14,437 nucleotides of DNA, taken from positions 1 to 14,437 of the forward strand of contig CAJKFZ010000045.1 in assembly GCA_905199285.1 (NCBI GenBank), read 5' to 3'. Positions 6,686-14,426 of this stretch are shown piece by piece. Numbering within the stretch: the stretch's first letter is position 1; each line of letters begins with the position of its first letter. The stretch is from an uncultured Ruminococcus sp. Its GTDB lineage: Bacteria > Bacillota > Clostridia > Oscillospirales > Ruminococcaceae. The notes beneath the pieces were generated by a model. It saw only the letters and a list, made by a program, of their open reading frames with translations. It was not told the origin of the DNA and did no database searches. A program made the translations under genes and the position numbers.

Positions 6686-7077
6686 TTTTTCAGAGCAAGC
6701 AGAGCGTGAACAGCGCTCCGCTGTGGGCAGTCGATACCGATACGCAGACAGTCACGCATATCAATTCAAAGTCGGGAGAAACGGAGCATTATGTGTTCCA
6801 CACCGATCAGATACGCTATCATCTGCACCATGTTGAGGAGAACTTTCCTGAACGTTTGCAGAACCTTGTAGACGTGGGCGAAATATACAAGTACCTTGAC
6901 GAGCTTGATATCAAGGTTGCGGACGCAGTAAAGCGTCAGACAGAACTGCTCATGCAGTCAAGCCGTGAGTATCAGATAGCTAATGAAATCGGCGATCTTT
7001 ACAAAGTCGGTGCTATCGGGAATATACTTCAAATGCAGGCGAGGGACAGCGTTTTTAAAGCTATGGTTTATGTGTGA
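6682..7077 (+). CDS. Helical protein of unknown function, last gene of the operon
   Basis: A 131-residue soluble protein. The N-terminus (SAPLWAVDTDTQTVTHINSK) looks like short beta strands and the rest is helical, with HHVEENFPERLQNLVDVGEI and VADAVKRQTELLMQSSREYQ as likely amphipathic helices. It ends QARDSVFKAMVYV. The ATG at 6682 overlaps the stop of the membrane-anchored protein gene (ATGA) and is chosen over an earlier in-frame ATG at 6613, which lies inside that gene. I do not recognise the family. Coupling to the surface protein suggests a cytoplasmic partner. In the presumed original arrangement the NYN gene would have followed it. Confidence 0.65.
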   Translation: MIFQSKQSVNSAPLWAVDTDTQTVTHINSKSGETEHYVFHTDQIRYHLHHVEENFPERLQNLVDVGEIYKYLDELDIKVADAVKRQTELLMQSSREYQIANEIGDLYKVGAIGNILQMQARDSVFKAMVYV

Positions 7078-7084
7078 GGATATG

Positions 7085-7117
7085 AAAAACGGTCAGCCGT
7101 GTGATACGGTTGACCGT
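7085..7117 (-). terminator. Rho-independent terminator facing left
   Basis: A 12-bp stem (7089-7100 with 7106-7117, one G-U pair) closes a five-base loop. Read leftward it is followed by a run of five T, so it would end the transcript of the DUF3267 gene. Read rightward no T run follows, so it is a poor terminator for the par operon. It nearly duplicates the hairpin at 9178-9206. Confidence 0.7.
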
Positions 7118-7189
7118 TGGTGAGTCTATTCGATTAGTATGATAAATCAAAATGTGTGAGGAATAATCAAAAGGTACAACTGGAATTGT

Positions 7190-7786
7190 TTATGCAGTAT
7201 AAGCATATAGCCCATCTTGTGAATCACAGATCAAGGCATTTTTTGGAGCTTTTCTCAAAACATTTATTATGTCCATATAATCAGGTGCTGGAGAAAAAAG
7301 CCCAAAAATTGCAGACACCATACATATCGTAAGCAATGGCTTCATTGTAATTGGAATGCAGATAAAACCTATTAAAGGGACAATGCCTAGAACAGCAGGT
7401 GCTAAAGACATAATGATAAAACGCCTCTTAGTCAGGGGATAATACGAAATAGCATATGCAGCAATTTTCCGAAGACACAGTCCTACCCATACCGTTGCCT
7501 CTTTAGGATAACAAACAGCATGTACCAGCTCATGAAGTGGTAATGCTATGATAAATCCTATCAAAAACGCTGGTATAAGAAATATCGGTGAGATTGGCGG
7601 TCCTTTATTTGTAAATGCCTTTAAAAACACTACCAACATACATATCATCATAGGTGCTATGCCAAACGGCAGGGCTTTTCCTATAAATCCTTCTGCATCA
7701 CGAATCTTAATCGCATCTTGTGGAATCGGTGAACTCTGATGTACCGTTCCGAATTCTTTTTTGTTTCCTTCCCAAACTATCGCCAT
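7190..7786 (-). CDS. DUF3267-type membrane zinc metallopeptidase (putative)
   Basis: A 198-residue membrane protein. Helices are seen at about 40-60 (GIAPMMICMLVVFLKAF), 68-85 (IFLIPAFLIGFIIALPL), 125-145 and 150-170. The HELVHA motif right after the second helix gives the HExxH zinc site inside the membrane. The later SPAPDYMDIINVLRKAPKNA, with an aspartate after a proline-rich turn, is where a third ligand is expected. This layout matches DUF3267, a zincin family whose substrates are unknown. GAGG precedes the ATG. It runs against its neighbours, has its own consensus promoter and a terminator, and so is an independent cassette set between the 131-residue gene and the NYN gene. Confidence 0.8.
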   Translation of the reverse strand: MAIVWEGNKKEFGTVHQSSPIPQDAIKIRDAEGFIGKALPFGIAPMMICMLVVFLKAFTNKGPPISPIFLIPAFLIGFIIALPLHELVHAVCYPKEATVWVGLCLRKIAAYAISYYPLTKRRFIIMSLAPAVLGIVPLIGFICIPITMKPLLTICMVSAIFGLFSPAPDYMDIINVLRKAPKNALICDSQDGLYAYTA

Positions 7787-7839
7787 CTTAACCTCATATG
7801 ATTTATTCCGAATTTAAATGCTATTAAGCGTTTTTAAAA

Positions 7840-7868
7840 ATTATACCACACCGAGCAGAAAAAGTCAA
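7840..7868 (-). promoter_or_regulatory. Consensus promoter of the DUF3267 gene
   Basis: Read leftward, TTGACT (7863-7868) and TATAAT (7840-7845) are 17 bases apart, an almost perfect sigma-A promoter, giving a leader of about 45 bases. Its -35 box ends only four bases from the first possible start codon of the rightward NYN gene, leaving that gene no room for a normal promoter or ribosome binding site. Confidence 0.85.
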
Positions 7869-7872
7869 TCCT

Positions 7873-9169
7873 ATGATCGCCTATATGATAGGCGTTAGAA
7901 AATCGGCGTTGGAGAGCAGTTATCCCGAATGTACGGAAACGCTTGAAAAACTCTATACTGACAAAGAAGCTACCGTGATACGATATTTATGCAAGCTGCG
8001 AACCGTTCTCATGCAGAAATTCAAAAGAACGGATATTGCTATACGTTTTGAATTGAAAAATCTCACTTCTCTTGATTGGTATGACCATGATAATATCAAG
8101 CAGCTTGAAAAATGGGGATTTGAGATCATTCATGTAAATTACCGAGCCGAGAAATATATGCAGGACTTCACACGGCTCATTAACGAAAATATTGACAAAT
8201 GCTCCCGATTGTTTTACGATTGGATCAATTGGGAATACATAAGAGATCTTTTCTTTGTGCCGAAATACAATAACCCGAATGTTATGCGGGACGAGTTCAC
8301 AAAGTATATGTCGAACATTGAGAACTATCCATTTCAACTGTACATCAACTGGCAGCAGGCAGAGCTGGGGAGCATCGTATATTCAGACCGGAAGTTTCTG
8401 AAAATCATCTATGCTCAGCATGATGACATCTTCACCGACTATATCAAATACCGTGATGCTGCCGATGAAACGAAAGATAATATATACAATTTTATTGACA
8501 GTTCCACTAAAACAACAATTGCAGTTGATTGTGAAAATTCCGATGTGTTCAAGCTGTTCAGCGTTCTGAAAGAATTGAATCAGGACGAGCTATCCAAAAT
8601 TGAGAAAATTACGCTGTATGACGATAGCAATACCACAAGCGGCTGGGACTGGCTTTCACAATTCACGTACATCCCTGTTGAGCATATTGAGATTGAACGT
8701 GTGACCAATCGCAAATCGCTTGTTGATGTACGAATGACAGCGAGTGTTGTCACAGATTTTTACCGTGACGGCATTACATCGTTTATTATCGTATCAAGCG
8801 ATTCCGACTTCTGGGGACTGATCGAGAGCCTGCCGAATGCCAACTTCCTTGTTGATGTACGAATATGAGAAATGCGGAACGGCGATCAAATCCACTCTTA
8901 CACAGCATTGCATTTATTATTGTGCCATTGACGATTTCTGCACAGCAGGAACGGAAGAATTGAAAAAAGCTGTCCTTTTTGCGGAGCTTGAAAAGCATCT
9001 GCCTACGCTCTATGGGGAAAGTCCGTTGGAACTTACCCATAAAATCTATGAAGCTACACGGATAACGGCTACTATGAGAGAAATGGAAAATTTCTGCAAT
9101 CGGTATGTCAAGACCTTGAAGCTGAAAGTGGATTTTGAGGGAAAGTTTGTGGTTGAGATTCAGAAATAA
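7873..9169 (+). pseudogene. NYN-domain (PIN-like nuclease fold) gene, frameshifted
   Basis: The restored product is about 430 residues: a helical N-terminal part of roughly 210 residues of unknown role (TVIRYLCKLRTVLMQKFKRT, a DWINWEYIRDLFFV segment), then a NYN domain. The acidic residues expected of a metal-dependent nuclease are present: D219 and N222 in TIAVDCEN, D285 in KSLVDVRM, and D310/D312 in SSDSDFWGL. At 8854 the frame breaks: one reading ends LVDVRI*, while dropping one G gives FLVMYEYEKCGTAIKSTLTQ and 100 further coherent residues to 9169. The 331-residue product would lack the end of the NYN fold. Starts at 7873 or 7885 have no ribosome binding site; the second sits in a 7-bp inverted repeat, CGCCTATATGATAGGCG. 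NYN proteins often process RNA; the target here is unknown. Confidence 0.8.
8719..8864 (+). repeat. Exact 17-base direct repeat spanning the NYN frameshift
   Basis: CTTGTTGATGTACGAAT occurs at 8719-8735 and again at 8848-8864, 129 bases (43 codons) apart and in the same frame, encoding LVDVR both times. The first copy sits at the conserved KSLVDVRM motif. The second contains the extra G that causes the frameshift; without it the copy would read CTTGTTATGTACGAAT. Confidence 0.8.
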
Positions 9170-9171
9170 GG

Positions 9172-9213
9172 AAAAGGACGTTCAACCGTGTGTTACGGTT
9201 GAACGTTCTTTTT
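9172..9213 (+). terminator. Terminator of the NYN gene, overlapping the 3' end of cpsB
   Basis: A perfect 12-bp stem (9178-9189 with 9195-9206, loop 9190-9194) extends outward through A-T and G-U pairs and is followed by five T (9209-9213), a strong rightward terminator. Read leftward it follows the cpsB stop, with a weaker T-rich run beyond it, so it may serve both converging genes. The stop codon and last four codons of cpsB lie within the loop and right arm. Confidence 0.85.
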
Positions 9214-9876
9214 ATCCTCTTCAATGAGAATTTCTGCGCCAGTTATAACCTCCGCTTTCACCTTCCTTTTCATCAAATCCCAATTCGGCTTTCTGTCAGT
9301 GAGATTATGCGCATCGCTGCCGAATACAATCTTAGCACCGGAGCGAATCAGTTTCTTCACAAATCTGCGTTCACGGAAACTTGCGAATGCCTCTGTATTC
9401 AACTGAAAAATCGCATCTGTATTTAGAATTTCATCAAGCTGCAATTTTGAATAAACCCCGATATACCGATGAATATGTGCAAGTACAGGCACAATTCCTG
9501 CGCATTTCAGATTATGGATCTCATCCAACACCCACCGTCCGTATCTCGAAAACGGCAGCTCCAGTAACATCAGATTCGTCCCTTCAACGGCAAGCTGTTC
9601 TATTCCGGAAATTTCCGAAAATCCACGCTCTATCGCAACTTCCGCCCCAAGATGAAATTCAAATTCCGTCCTGTGAGAAATCTTTTCAAAAGCACTCACA
9701 CGTTTCTTCAAAAAATCCTCTACCGATCTCTCACGGTGCGGGTAAAAATGCGGTGTCAGGACCAATTTCCCGACACCCTGCATTTTCATCATGTCAAGCA
9801 TTTTCTCTGATATTTCCGGAGTTTCTGCACCGTCATCAATTCCCGGAAGAACATGGCAATGATAATCAGTCAGCAT
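9193..9876 (-). CDS. CpsB/Wzb-type PHP-domain tyrosine phosphatase
   Basis: A 227-residue metal-dependent phosphatase that would remove phosphate from the tyrosine tail of the adjacent kinase and so tune polysaccharide assembly. PHP motifs are DYHCHVLPGIDDG (4-16; H6, H8, D14), TPHFYPHRER (41-50), LGAEV (76-80), AHIHRY (133-138) and GSDAHN (186-191). The fourth motif usually reads AHPERY or AHIERY; a histidine here replaces the glutamate. The start at 9876 is chosen because the protein then begins right at the PHP domain and AGAGGA lies just upstream; a longer frame to 9981 adds only out-of-frame kinase sequence. It overlaps the kinase gene by 11 bases and is the last gene of the leftward polysaccharide operon. 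No NADP or polymerase domain is present. Confidence 0.9.
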   Translation of the reverse strand: MLTDYHCHVLPGIDDGAETPEISEKMLDMMKMQGVGKLVLTPHFYPHRERSVEDFLKKRVSAFEKISHRTEFEFHLGAEVAIERGFSEISGIEQLAVEGTNLMLLELPFSRYGRWVLDEIHNLKCAGIVPVLAHIHRYIGVYSKLQLDEILNTDAIFQLNTEAFASFRERRFVKKLIRSGAKIVFGSDAHNLTDRKPNWDLMKRKVKAEVITGAEILIEEDKKNVQP

Positions 9877-11332
9877 TTTTATCCTCTTTTTTCTCCGACT
9901 GATCGCCATAGCTGTAATACTTGTACTTCTTGCTGTAGCAGTATTTTCCGTTATGTTTGCTCTTGATCTCGTTAAGCACAAAACCGAGGAGCTTCGTATC
10001 GGAAGTCTGTACCTTGCACATCAGCCCGTCAACGTCGTCGTAAGTTGTTTTGCCATAATGCGTTACCACTACCATTCCGGAAATACTGCTTCCTATTGTA
10101 AGCGGATCGCTCACAATATTCACCGGCGGCATATCAATAATGATATAGTCATACTCTGCCGACACTTCTGACAGCAGCTTCTCCATTTGCTCAGAGCCAA
10201 GCAATTCGGACGGATTCGGCGGCAGTGAACCGGATGGCATGATATCCAGATTCGGAACGTCCGACTTTTTGATGCATTCCGCTTTCTGCTTCATTTTTCC
10301 AAGATATTCAGAGATTCCTGCATTATTCTTTACATTAAAAAGTCTGTGCTGAACCGGCTTTCTCATATCCGCATCAATCAGCAGAACCTTGTTTTCGTTC
10401 AGCTGAGAAAATGCAATTGCAAGATTTGCCGCTATCGTTGATTTTCCCTCGCCGGGAAGTGCGCTTGATACCGCAACGATTTTCTTGTCCGACGTTGACA
10501 GCGAGAAAATCAGGTTGGTACGCATCGCTTTGTAACTCTCCGTAATATTAAAAGGACCAGTTTTGTCTGTAATAAGATAATGCTCACGTTCCTTTTGGCG
10601 TGATTTTTTTGCTCCTCTTTCCTGAATCTCGCCAAGCACCGCAAGCTGATGCTTCTTTGAAATTGTTTCAGAATCCTTAATGGTATTGTCAAAAAAGTCT
10701 ATCAGAATAATTATCAGAGCCGCAAGCATCAAACCTGTAACAGTGCCAATTATAGCGTTTTTCGTCATATTCGGAGCAACAGGTGTTTTGTAAACCTTTG
10801 CCTTATCAATGGTGTTGATCGAGCCTACGCCAACCGCTTCCTCTACGTATTTCGGAGCGACTTGCGTCAGATTGTTGCAGATCATAGCTGAAAGTTCTGC
10901 ATCTTTCGTTGTTGCAACGACCTTTACCGCAGATGTATCATTTACAGAACTGATTGTCAGACAATTTCTGATAGATTCCGGATTGATTTTCCCTTCCGCA
11001 TTGATATTAAAACACTCTTTAAGGCTGCCGTTTTCATGTTGCTTTACGAGCATATCTCCAACAGCGTTCATTACGGCATCGTCTTTCAGGACTTCCATAT
11101 AAGTATTTACAAGCTGCTTGGAATTATTGATATTGTTTTGATTATCACTATTTTCAGAAATGCCTGTATAGCTCTGCACGTACATCGTGATGTGCGAAGA
11201 ATATTGCAGCGGCAATACGAATTTTGAAAATGTAAACGCAGCGCCTCCACCGATTACAGTCAGTATAATAATCAGCCATATTTTGCTGAGCAGAAGCTGG
11301 ATGATGTTTTTTATGGAATAGGTTTCATTCAC
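9866..11332 (-). CDS. Fused polysaccharide chain-length regulator and BY-type tyrosine kinase
   Basis: A 488-residue protein joining the two parts that many Firmicutes encode separately (CpsC and CpsD). Residues 18-38 and about 192-212 are membrane helices flanking an extracytoplasmic Wzz domain; the proline-rich VYKTPVAPNMTKNA precedes the second helix. The cytoplasmic kinase has Walker A SALPGEGKST (290-299), Walker A' VLLIDADMRKP (316-326) and Walker B YIIIDMPP (396-403). A tyrosine cluster near the end (KYCYSKKYKYYSYGD, 463-477) is the likely autophosphorylation site and target of the neighbouring phosphatase. The start is GTG at 11332, with AAAGGA 12 bases upstream. It controls polymer length and export with Wzy and Wzx. 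Confidence 0.92.
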   Translation of the reverse strand: MNETYSIKNIIQLLLSKIWLIIILTVIGGGAAFTFSKFVLPLQYSSHITMYVQSYTGISENSDNQNNINNSKQLVNTYMEVLKDDAVMNAVGDMLVKQHENGSLKECFNINAEGKINPESIRNCLTISSVNDTSAVKVVATTKDAELSAMICNNLTQVAPKYVEEAVGVGSINTIDKAKVYKTPVAPNMTKNAIIGTVTGLMLAALIIILIDFFDNTIKDSETISKKHQLAVLGEIQERGAKKSRQKEREHYLITDKTGPFNITESYKAMRTNLIFSLSTSDKKIVAVSSALPGEGKSTIAANLAIAFSQLNENKVLLIDADMRKPVQHRLFNVKNNAGISEYLGKMKQKAECIKKSDVPNLDIMPSGSLPPNPSELLGSEQMEKLLSEVSAEYDYIIIDMPPVNIVSDPLTIGSSISGMVVVTHYGKTTYDDVDGLMCKVQTSDTKLLGFVLNEIKSKHNGKYCYSKKYKYYSYGDQSEKKEDKNAD

Positions 11333-11360
11333 GTTTTGGGCACGTCCTTTCTTTTTTCAA

Positions 11361-11786
11361 CTATACTATACGATGATACTTTTTATAAATTTCCCAAAGA
11401 AAAAATCCAATTACTGCACCAATGGTATTATTCATAATGTCATCCATCTGGCAAGTGCCTCTTGCTGTAACAAGCTGAGAGAACTCAATAAATGCTGAAA
11501 ATACGAGGGAAGCCAATGTAACTTTCAGAAGTTTTTTAGGCTTTGAGAACATTTTTGATAACATAAAACCAAACGGCATCAGCATGAATATATTTCGTAT
11601 GCTATCTATCATTGACCATGAGTCTTGCTTTAAAATGATTAGCTTTAACTCGTGAAATAGTGGAGTAATTGTTTGAGGGTAGATACTATTTCGATGAATT
11701 AATGTTAGCCATAGGATTATAAAAATATATGAAATTAGAAATAACATACATATTATATTTGAGCCTATCTTTTTGTTCTTGTTCAA
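11361..11786 (-). CDS. VanZ-like membrane protein
   Basis: A 141-residue protein with four likely membrane helices (about 10-31, 64-78, 90-108 and 119-135). EFSQL and MDDIMNNTIGAVIGF match the VanZ-like family pattern of an acidic residue, then D-x-x-x-N-x-x-G. VanZ relatives affect glycopeptide susceptibility and are common in surface-polymer loci, but their activity is not settled. The start is TTG at 11786, four bases after AGGAGG. It stands between the flippase and the kinase genes, 28 bases from the latter, and ends with TAG. Confidence 0.8.
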   Translation of the reverse strand: MNKNKKIGSNIICMLFLISYIFIILWLTLIHRNSIYPQTITPLFHELKLIILKQDSWSMIDSIRNIFMLMPFGFMLSKMFSKPKKLLKVTLASLVFSAFIEFSQLVTARGTCQMDDIMNNTIGAVIGFFLWEIYKKYHRIV

Positions 11787-11816
11787 AACGCCTCCTATTG
11801 TTTCTTTGTTAAATTT

Positions 11817-11845
11817 ATTATCTAATTATTGACTATTAAATTGAA
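11817..11845 (-). promoter_or_regulatory. Possible internal promoter before the VanZ-kinase-cpsB genes
   Basis: Read leftward, TTCAAT (11840-11845) and GATAAT (11817-11822) are 17 bases apart in the 83-base gap after the flippase gene. In DNA this rich in A and T a chance match is likely, so the call is tentative. If real, the export-control genes could be transcribed independently of the glycan assembly genes. Confidence 0.35.
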
Positions 11846-11869
11846 CGTAAGTAATAGACGTTAATAAAA

Positions 11870-13270
11870 TTATTTTCTAATTTTCCGAAATATCTTTCCT
11901 ATTTTATTTCTCATATTCTTATCTGTCAGTTCGATACCTATGGATAAGAATGCAACTATAATGACAGAGAATAGCACTTTAGCAACGTCATTTTGGAATG
12001 CAAAACAATATTTTACTAAAATGCTTGAAAATGTTATAGGCAGCCACATTACTACATATCGAATAATACTTATCGGCATCCTCTTAAACCAGTAACATAC
12101 ATATCCATACTTTAAAACACCTTCCAGTGCTACTTGCACAGTCATTCCAATTAAAGCAAACATGGGATTATTTCTTAGTAAAATCCATGTTAAAATCATA
12201 ACACCAACACTACCCCAACGAATCATATTGTCAATTGCTTCATTATTTGTCATCTGCATTAACCCCGTCGTTGGACCAAGCGTTGCTGCAAAAAGAAAAG
12301 CTATGGAAACAATTCGAAACAACGTACAGTATTGTAATAATTCCGGACTAAAAATTGATAAAAACCATTCTGTATTTCCAATTAGAACAACGCCTAAAAC
12401 ATTTATAAACATCATTTGTATCCGCATAATCATTTGATAGTTGTAACGTAGTTCGGCATAGTTTCTTTCTTTATATAATCTTGAAAATTCTGGAAGAAAT
12501 ACTTTAGATGTGGGACCAGAAATAAAGCCCACCATTTTTCTCACCAGCGAAACGATACCCGAAAAACCAGCCTCAAAAGCACCCACAAATATGTATTGAA
12601 GTATGACCGGAGCTTGTCCAATCAAGCCGAATACAATATCAGATTGCTGATAGTTGAGCAGTTTCTTTATCGGAACAGAAACTTGCTGTGACTCCGAATT
12701 ATCTATTCTCTTATGAAACAGAAAGAAGAAAAGAACAACAGCAACATATTGTATTCCATACATTAACAGAAGATAAGAAATTTTAAATTCTACAAACGTG
12801 CCAAGGCAAAACAAACCTATCAAAAGTACTGCACGCCCTAACACATATTCGCCAATAAGTGCAATGTTATATGAACCACGTGCCATGTACGTGCTGCTCT
12901 TGTCTGACATTAACAATTGAAAGAATACAATAGGGATTATACTAAACAGCAAATATTTTTTTAATACAAGACAAATTACTGCACTGACTATAAGAAGCGG
13001 TATTACATAAAAAGAAAAATATTTTTTTTTGTAATTCGTAAGAGATTGTTTTTCATCAGATAGATAGAATGTATTGCATTTCACAACGCCTGAAAAAAGT
13101 GCCCAAAAGGATATATCGACACAATTTACGTAAAAAGAATAATCGCCATATCCGGAAACACCAATTTCTTGCGTTAAAAGCCATTGTATTACAATTTCAA
13201 TTACTGCTCCGATGCCTTTTACCACTATACTAAATGCAAAAACAAGCATTATGTTATTTTTTAATTTCAT
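11870..13270 (-). CDS. Wzx-type polysaccharide flippase (MATE-like superfamily)
   Basis: A 466-residue membrane protein with about 12-14 hydrophobic helices spread over its length, as in the polysaccharide transporter family. Supporting segments are the N-terminal FSIVVKGIGAVIEIVIQWLL with GVSGYGDYSFYVN, the IVSLVRKMVGFISGPTSKVF segment before the second half, and FLPEFSRLYKERNY. It would turn lipid-linked repeat units to the outer face of the membrane. The start at 13270 is preferred because AGGGGAG lies five bases upstream; the ATG at 13297, which would overlap the previous gene, has no ribosome binding site. It is visibly richer in A and T than the kinase and phosphatase genes, as glycan-variable genes often are. 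Confidence 0.85.
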   Translation of the reverse strand: MKLKNNIMLVFAFSIVVKGIGAVIEIVIQWLLTQEIGVSGYGDYSFYVNCVDISFWALFSGVVKCNTFYLSDEKQSLTNYKKKYFSFYVIPLLIVSAVICLVLKKYLLFSIIPIVFFQLLMSDKSSTYMARGSYNIALIGEYVLGRAVLLIGLFCLGTFVEFKISYLLLMYGIQYVAVVLFFFLFHKRIDNSESQQVSVPIKKLLNYQQSDIVFGLIGQAPVILQYIFVGAFEAGFSGIVSLVRKMVGFISGPTSKVFLPEFSRLYKERNYAELRYNYQMIMRIQMMFINVLGVVLIGNTEWFLSIFSPELLQYCTLFRIVSIAFLFAATLGPTTGLMQMTNNEAIDNMIRWGSVGVMILTWILLRNNPMFALIGMTVQVALEGVLKYGYVCYWFKRMPISIIRYVVMWLPITFSSILVKYCFAFQNDVAKVLFSVIIVAFLSIGIELTDKNMRNKIGKIFRKIRK

Positions 13271-13286
13271 TCTCGCTCCCCTTTTT

Positions 13287-14426
13287 TTATTTTGCATATG
13301 ATTCTTTATTATTCTTAGATTGTATCAAACCACTGAATATAAGCATAATGGGAAACAAAGCTGCCTCATGCCTTACCCATGAACCAAAATCGGGTTCGAA
13401 CGCTGCCGACATGAAGATAAATCCTGAAAACAAGCAAAATGAAATTTTTTCTTCAAACGAAGCTGTTCTTATTTTGAAAAAAGAGCCTAAATACATACTT
13501 GACATTATAAGCTGGGAAATGACATACAAAAAAAATTTAGGGCCAAATCGAATTAACTCTATTGGAAACAATAAACGTAAAACAATTATAAAATAATCCA
13601 AACAAAACATGGTTAAATTCGATGAGGGAAACCACAATCTTATATCGGTTGTAGCTGTACTTTCTCTGGTACGTACTCGAATAAATTCATTATATACAGA
13701 AGGAATCGTTTTCTGCAGCACAAATAGCAACAATAAATACGAAAATGATATGCACAAAAAAATAATCAATAACTTACATACATTTATTCTTTTCTTGAGA
13801 AGCAAATGCTGTAGAAAAAAGAATAAGCCAGCCCAAAATATCATCAATATGTAGTAAGAACGAAACGTAAAAACGGAAACCATGATTACCCAAAATGTCC
13901 ATATTACTTTTTGCCTATGTCTCATATTGCTAACCAAAACAAAAAAACAAATAAAAAAAAACACCGCCTGTATCGGCTCTTTGGAAATTGTGAAATCAAA
14001 AATATTGAGCATAAGAATAGAGGTGATCAAGAATAAAGATTCTATTGTGTTAAAGCTGAATTTGCACCTATAGAGACAGACTATCATCAATATATTCCAA
14101 ATTACTGTTATAAAAACTTCAAAACCAATATATGTGTTTAAATGTAACAGATTAATTTTATCCCAGAAAAAAGCAGCATTTCCTATAGAATCTCCAATAG
14201 AATCCTTGGAATTTTGGCTATCAAAAAAAGAAAAAAACGTACTATTATTGTTAATTGCAACTACCATCTTATGGCCAATTCCCGCATCAACTAACGTTTC
14301 TTTAAGAACTGTGTATCTTATGATTTTTGCAAATAAAACTAAAAACATCCATAAAAAAATAACATTTTCTTTTGACCCAAACAATTTTCTCAAAAGATTA
14401 TTTTCTGTATATTTGATACGAGCCAT
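13287..14426 (-). CDS. Multi-pass membrane protein, putative Wzy repeat-unit polymerase
   Basis: A 379-residue protein with about ten hydrophobic helices, a hydrophilic N-terminal region (KETLVDAGIGHKMVVAINNN and following) and a loop near residues 240-265 rich in Arg/Thr (EFIRVRTRESTATTDIRLWF). The C-terminal FMSAAFEPDFGSWVRHEAAL resembles a conserved stretch near the end of some Clostridial glycan membrane proteins. Sequence conservation of polymerases is too low to prove the function; context (directly upstream of a flippase and a chain-length kinase) is the main argument. The ATG at 14426 has no strong ribosome binding site in the eleven bases visible upstream; TAATG at the start hints at a stop/start overlap with a preceding gene outside the window. 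Confidence 0.65.
   Translation of the reverse strand: MARIKYTENNLLRKLFGSKENVIFLWMFLVLFAKIIRYTVLKETLVDAGIGHKMVVAINNNSTFFSFFDSQNSKDSIGDSIGNAAFFWDKINLLHLNTYIGFEVFITVIWNILMIVCLYRCKFSFNTIESLFLITSILMLNIFDFTISKEPIQAVFFFICFFVLVSNMRHRQKVIWTFWVIMVSVFTFRSYYILMIFWAGLFFFLQHLLLKKRINVCKLLIIFLCISFSYLLLLFVLQKTIPSVYNEFIRVRTRESTATTDIRLWFPSSNLTMFCLDYFIIVLRLLFPIELIRFGPKFFLYVISQLIMSSMYLGSFFKIRTASFEEKISFCLFSGFIFMSAAFEPDFGSWVRHEAALFPIMLIFSGLIQSKNNKESYAK

Noticed and set aside
7070..7162. 11-base direct repeat ATGTGTGAGGA at 7070-7080 and 7152-7162, as possible insertion-site duplication of the peptidase cassette
   Set aside because: Both copies lie on the same side of the peptidase gene rather than flanking it, and 11 bases can recur by chance.
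8848..8864. Programmed ribosomal frameshift in the NYN gene
   Set aside because: Skipping one base at GTT-G-ATG has no slippery run, no downstream structure that I can see and no stimulatory Shine-Dalgarno, so a mutation or read error is more likely.
9381..9902. 173-codon rightward open frame opposite cpsB
   Set aside because: It is the antisense of a well-supported phosphatase gene and has no family features.
11831..11857. Short inverted repeat CTATTA/TAATAG in the gap before the VanZ gene
   Set aside because: Six A/T-rich bases with a 13-base spacer are expected by chance in this composition, and no T run follows.
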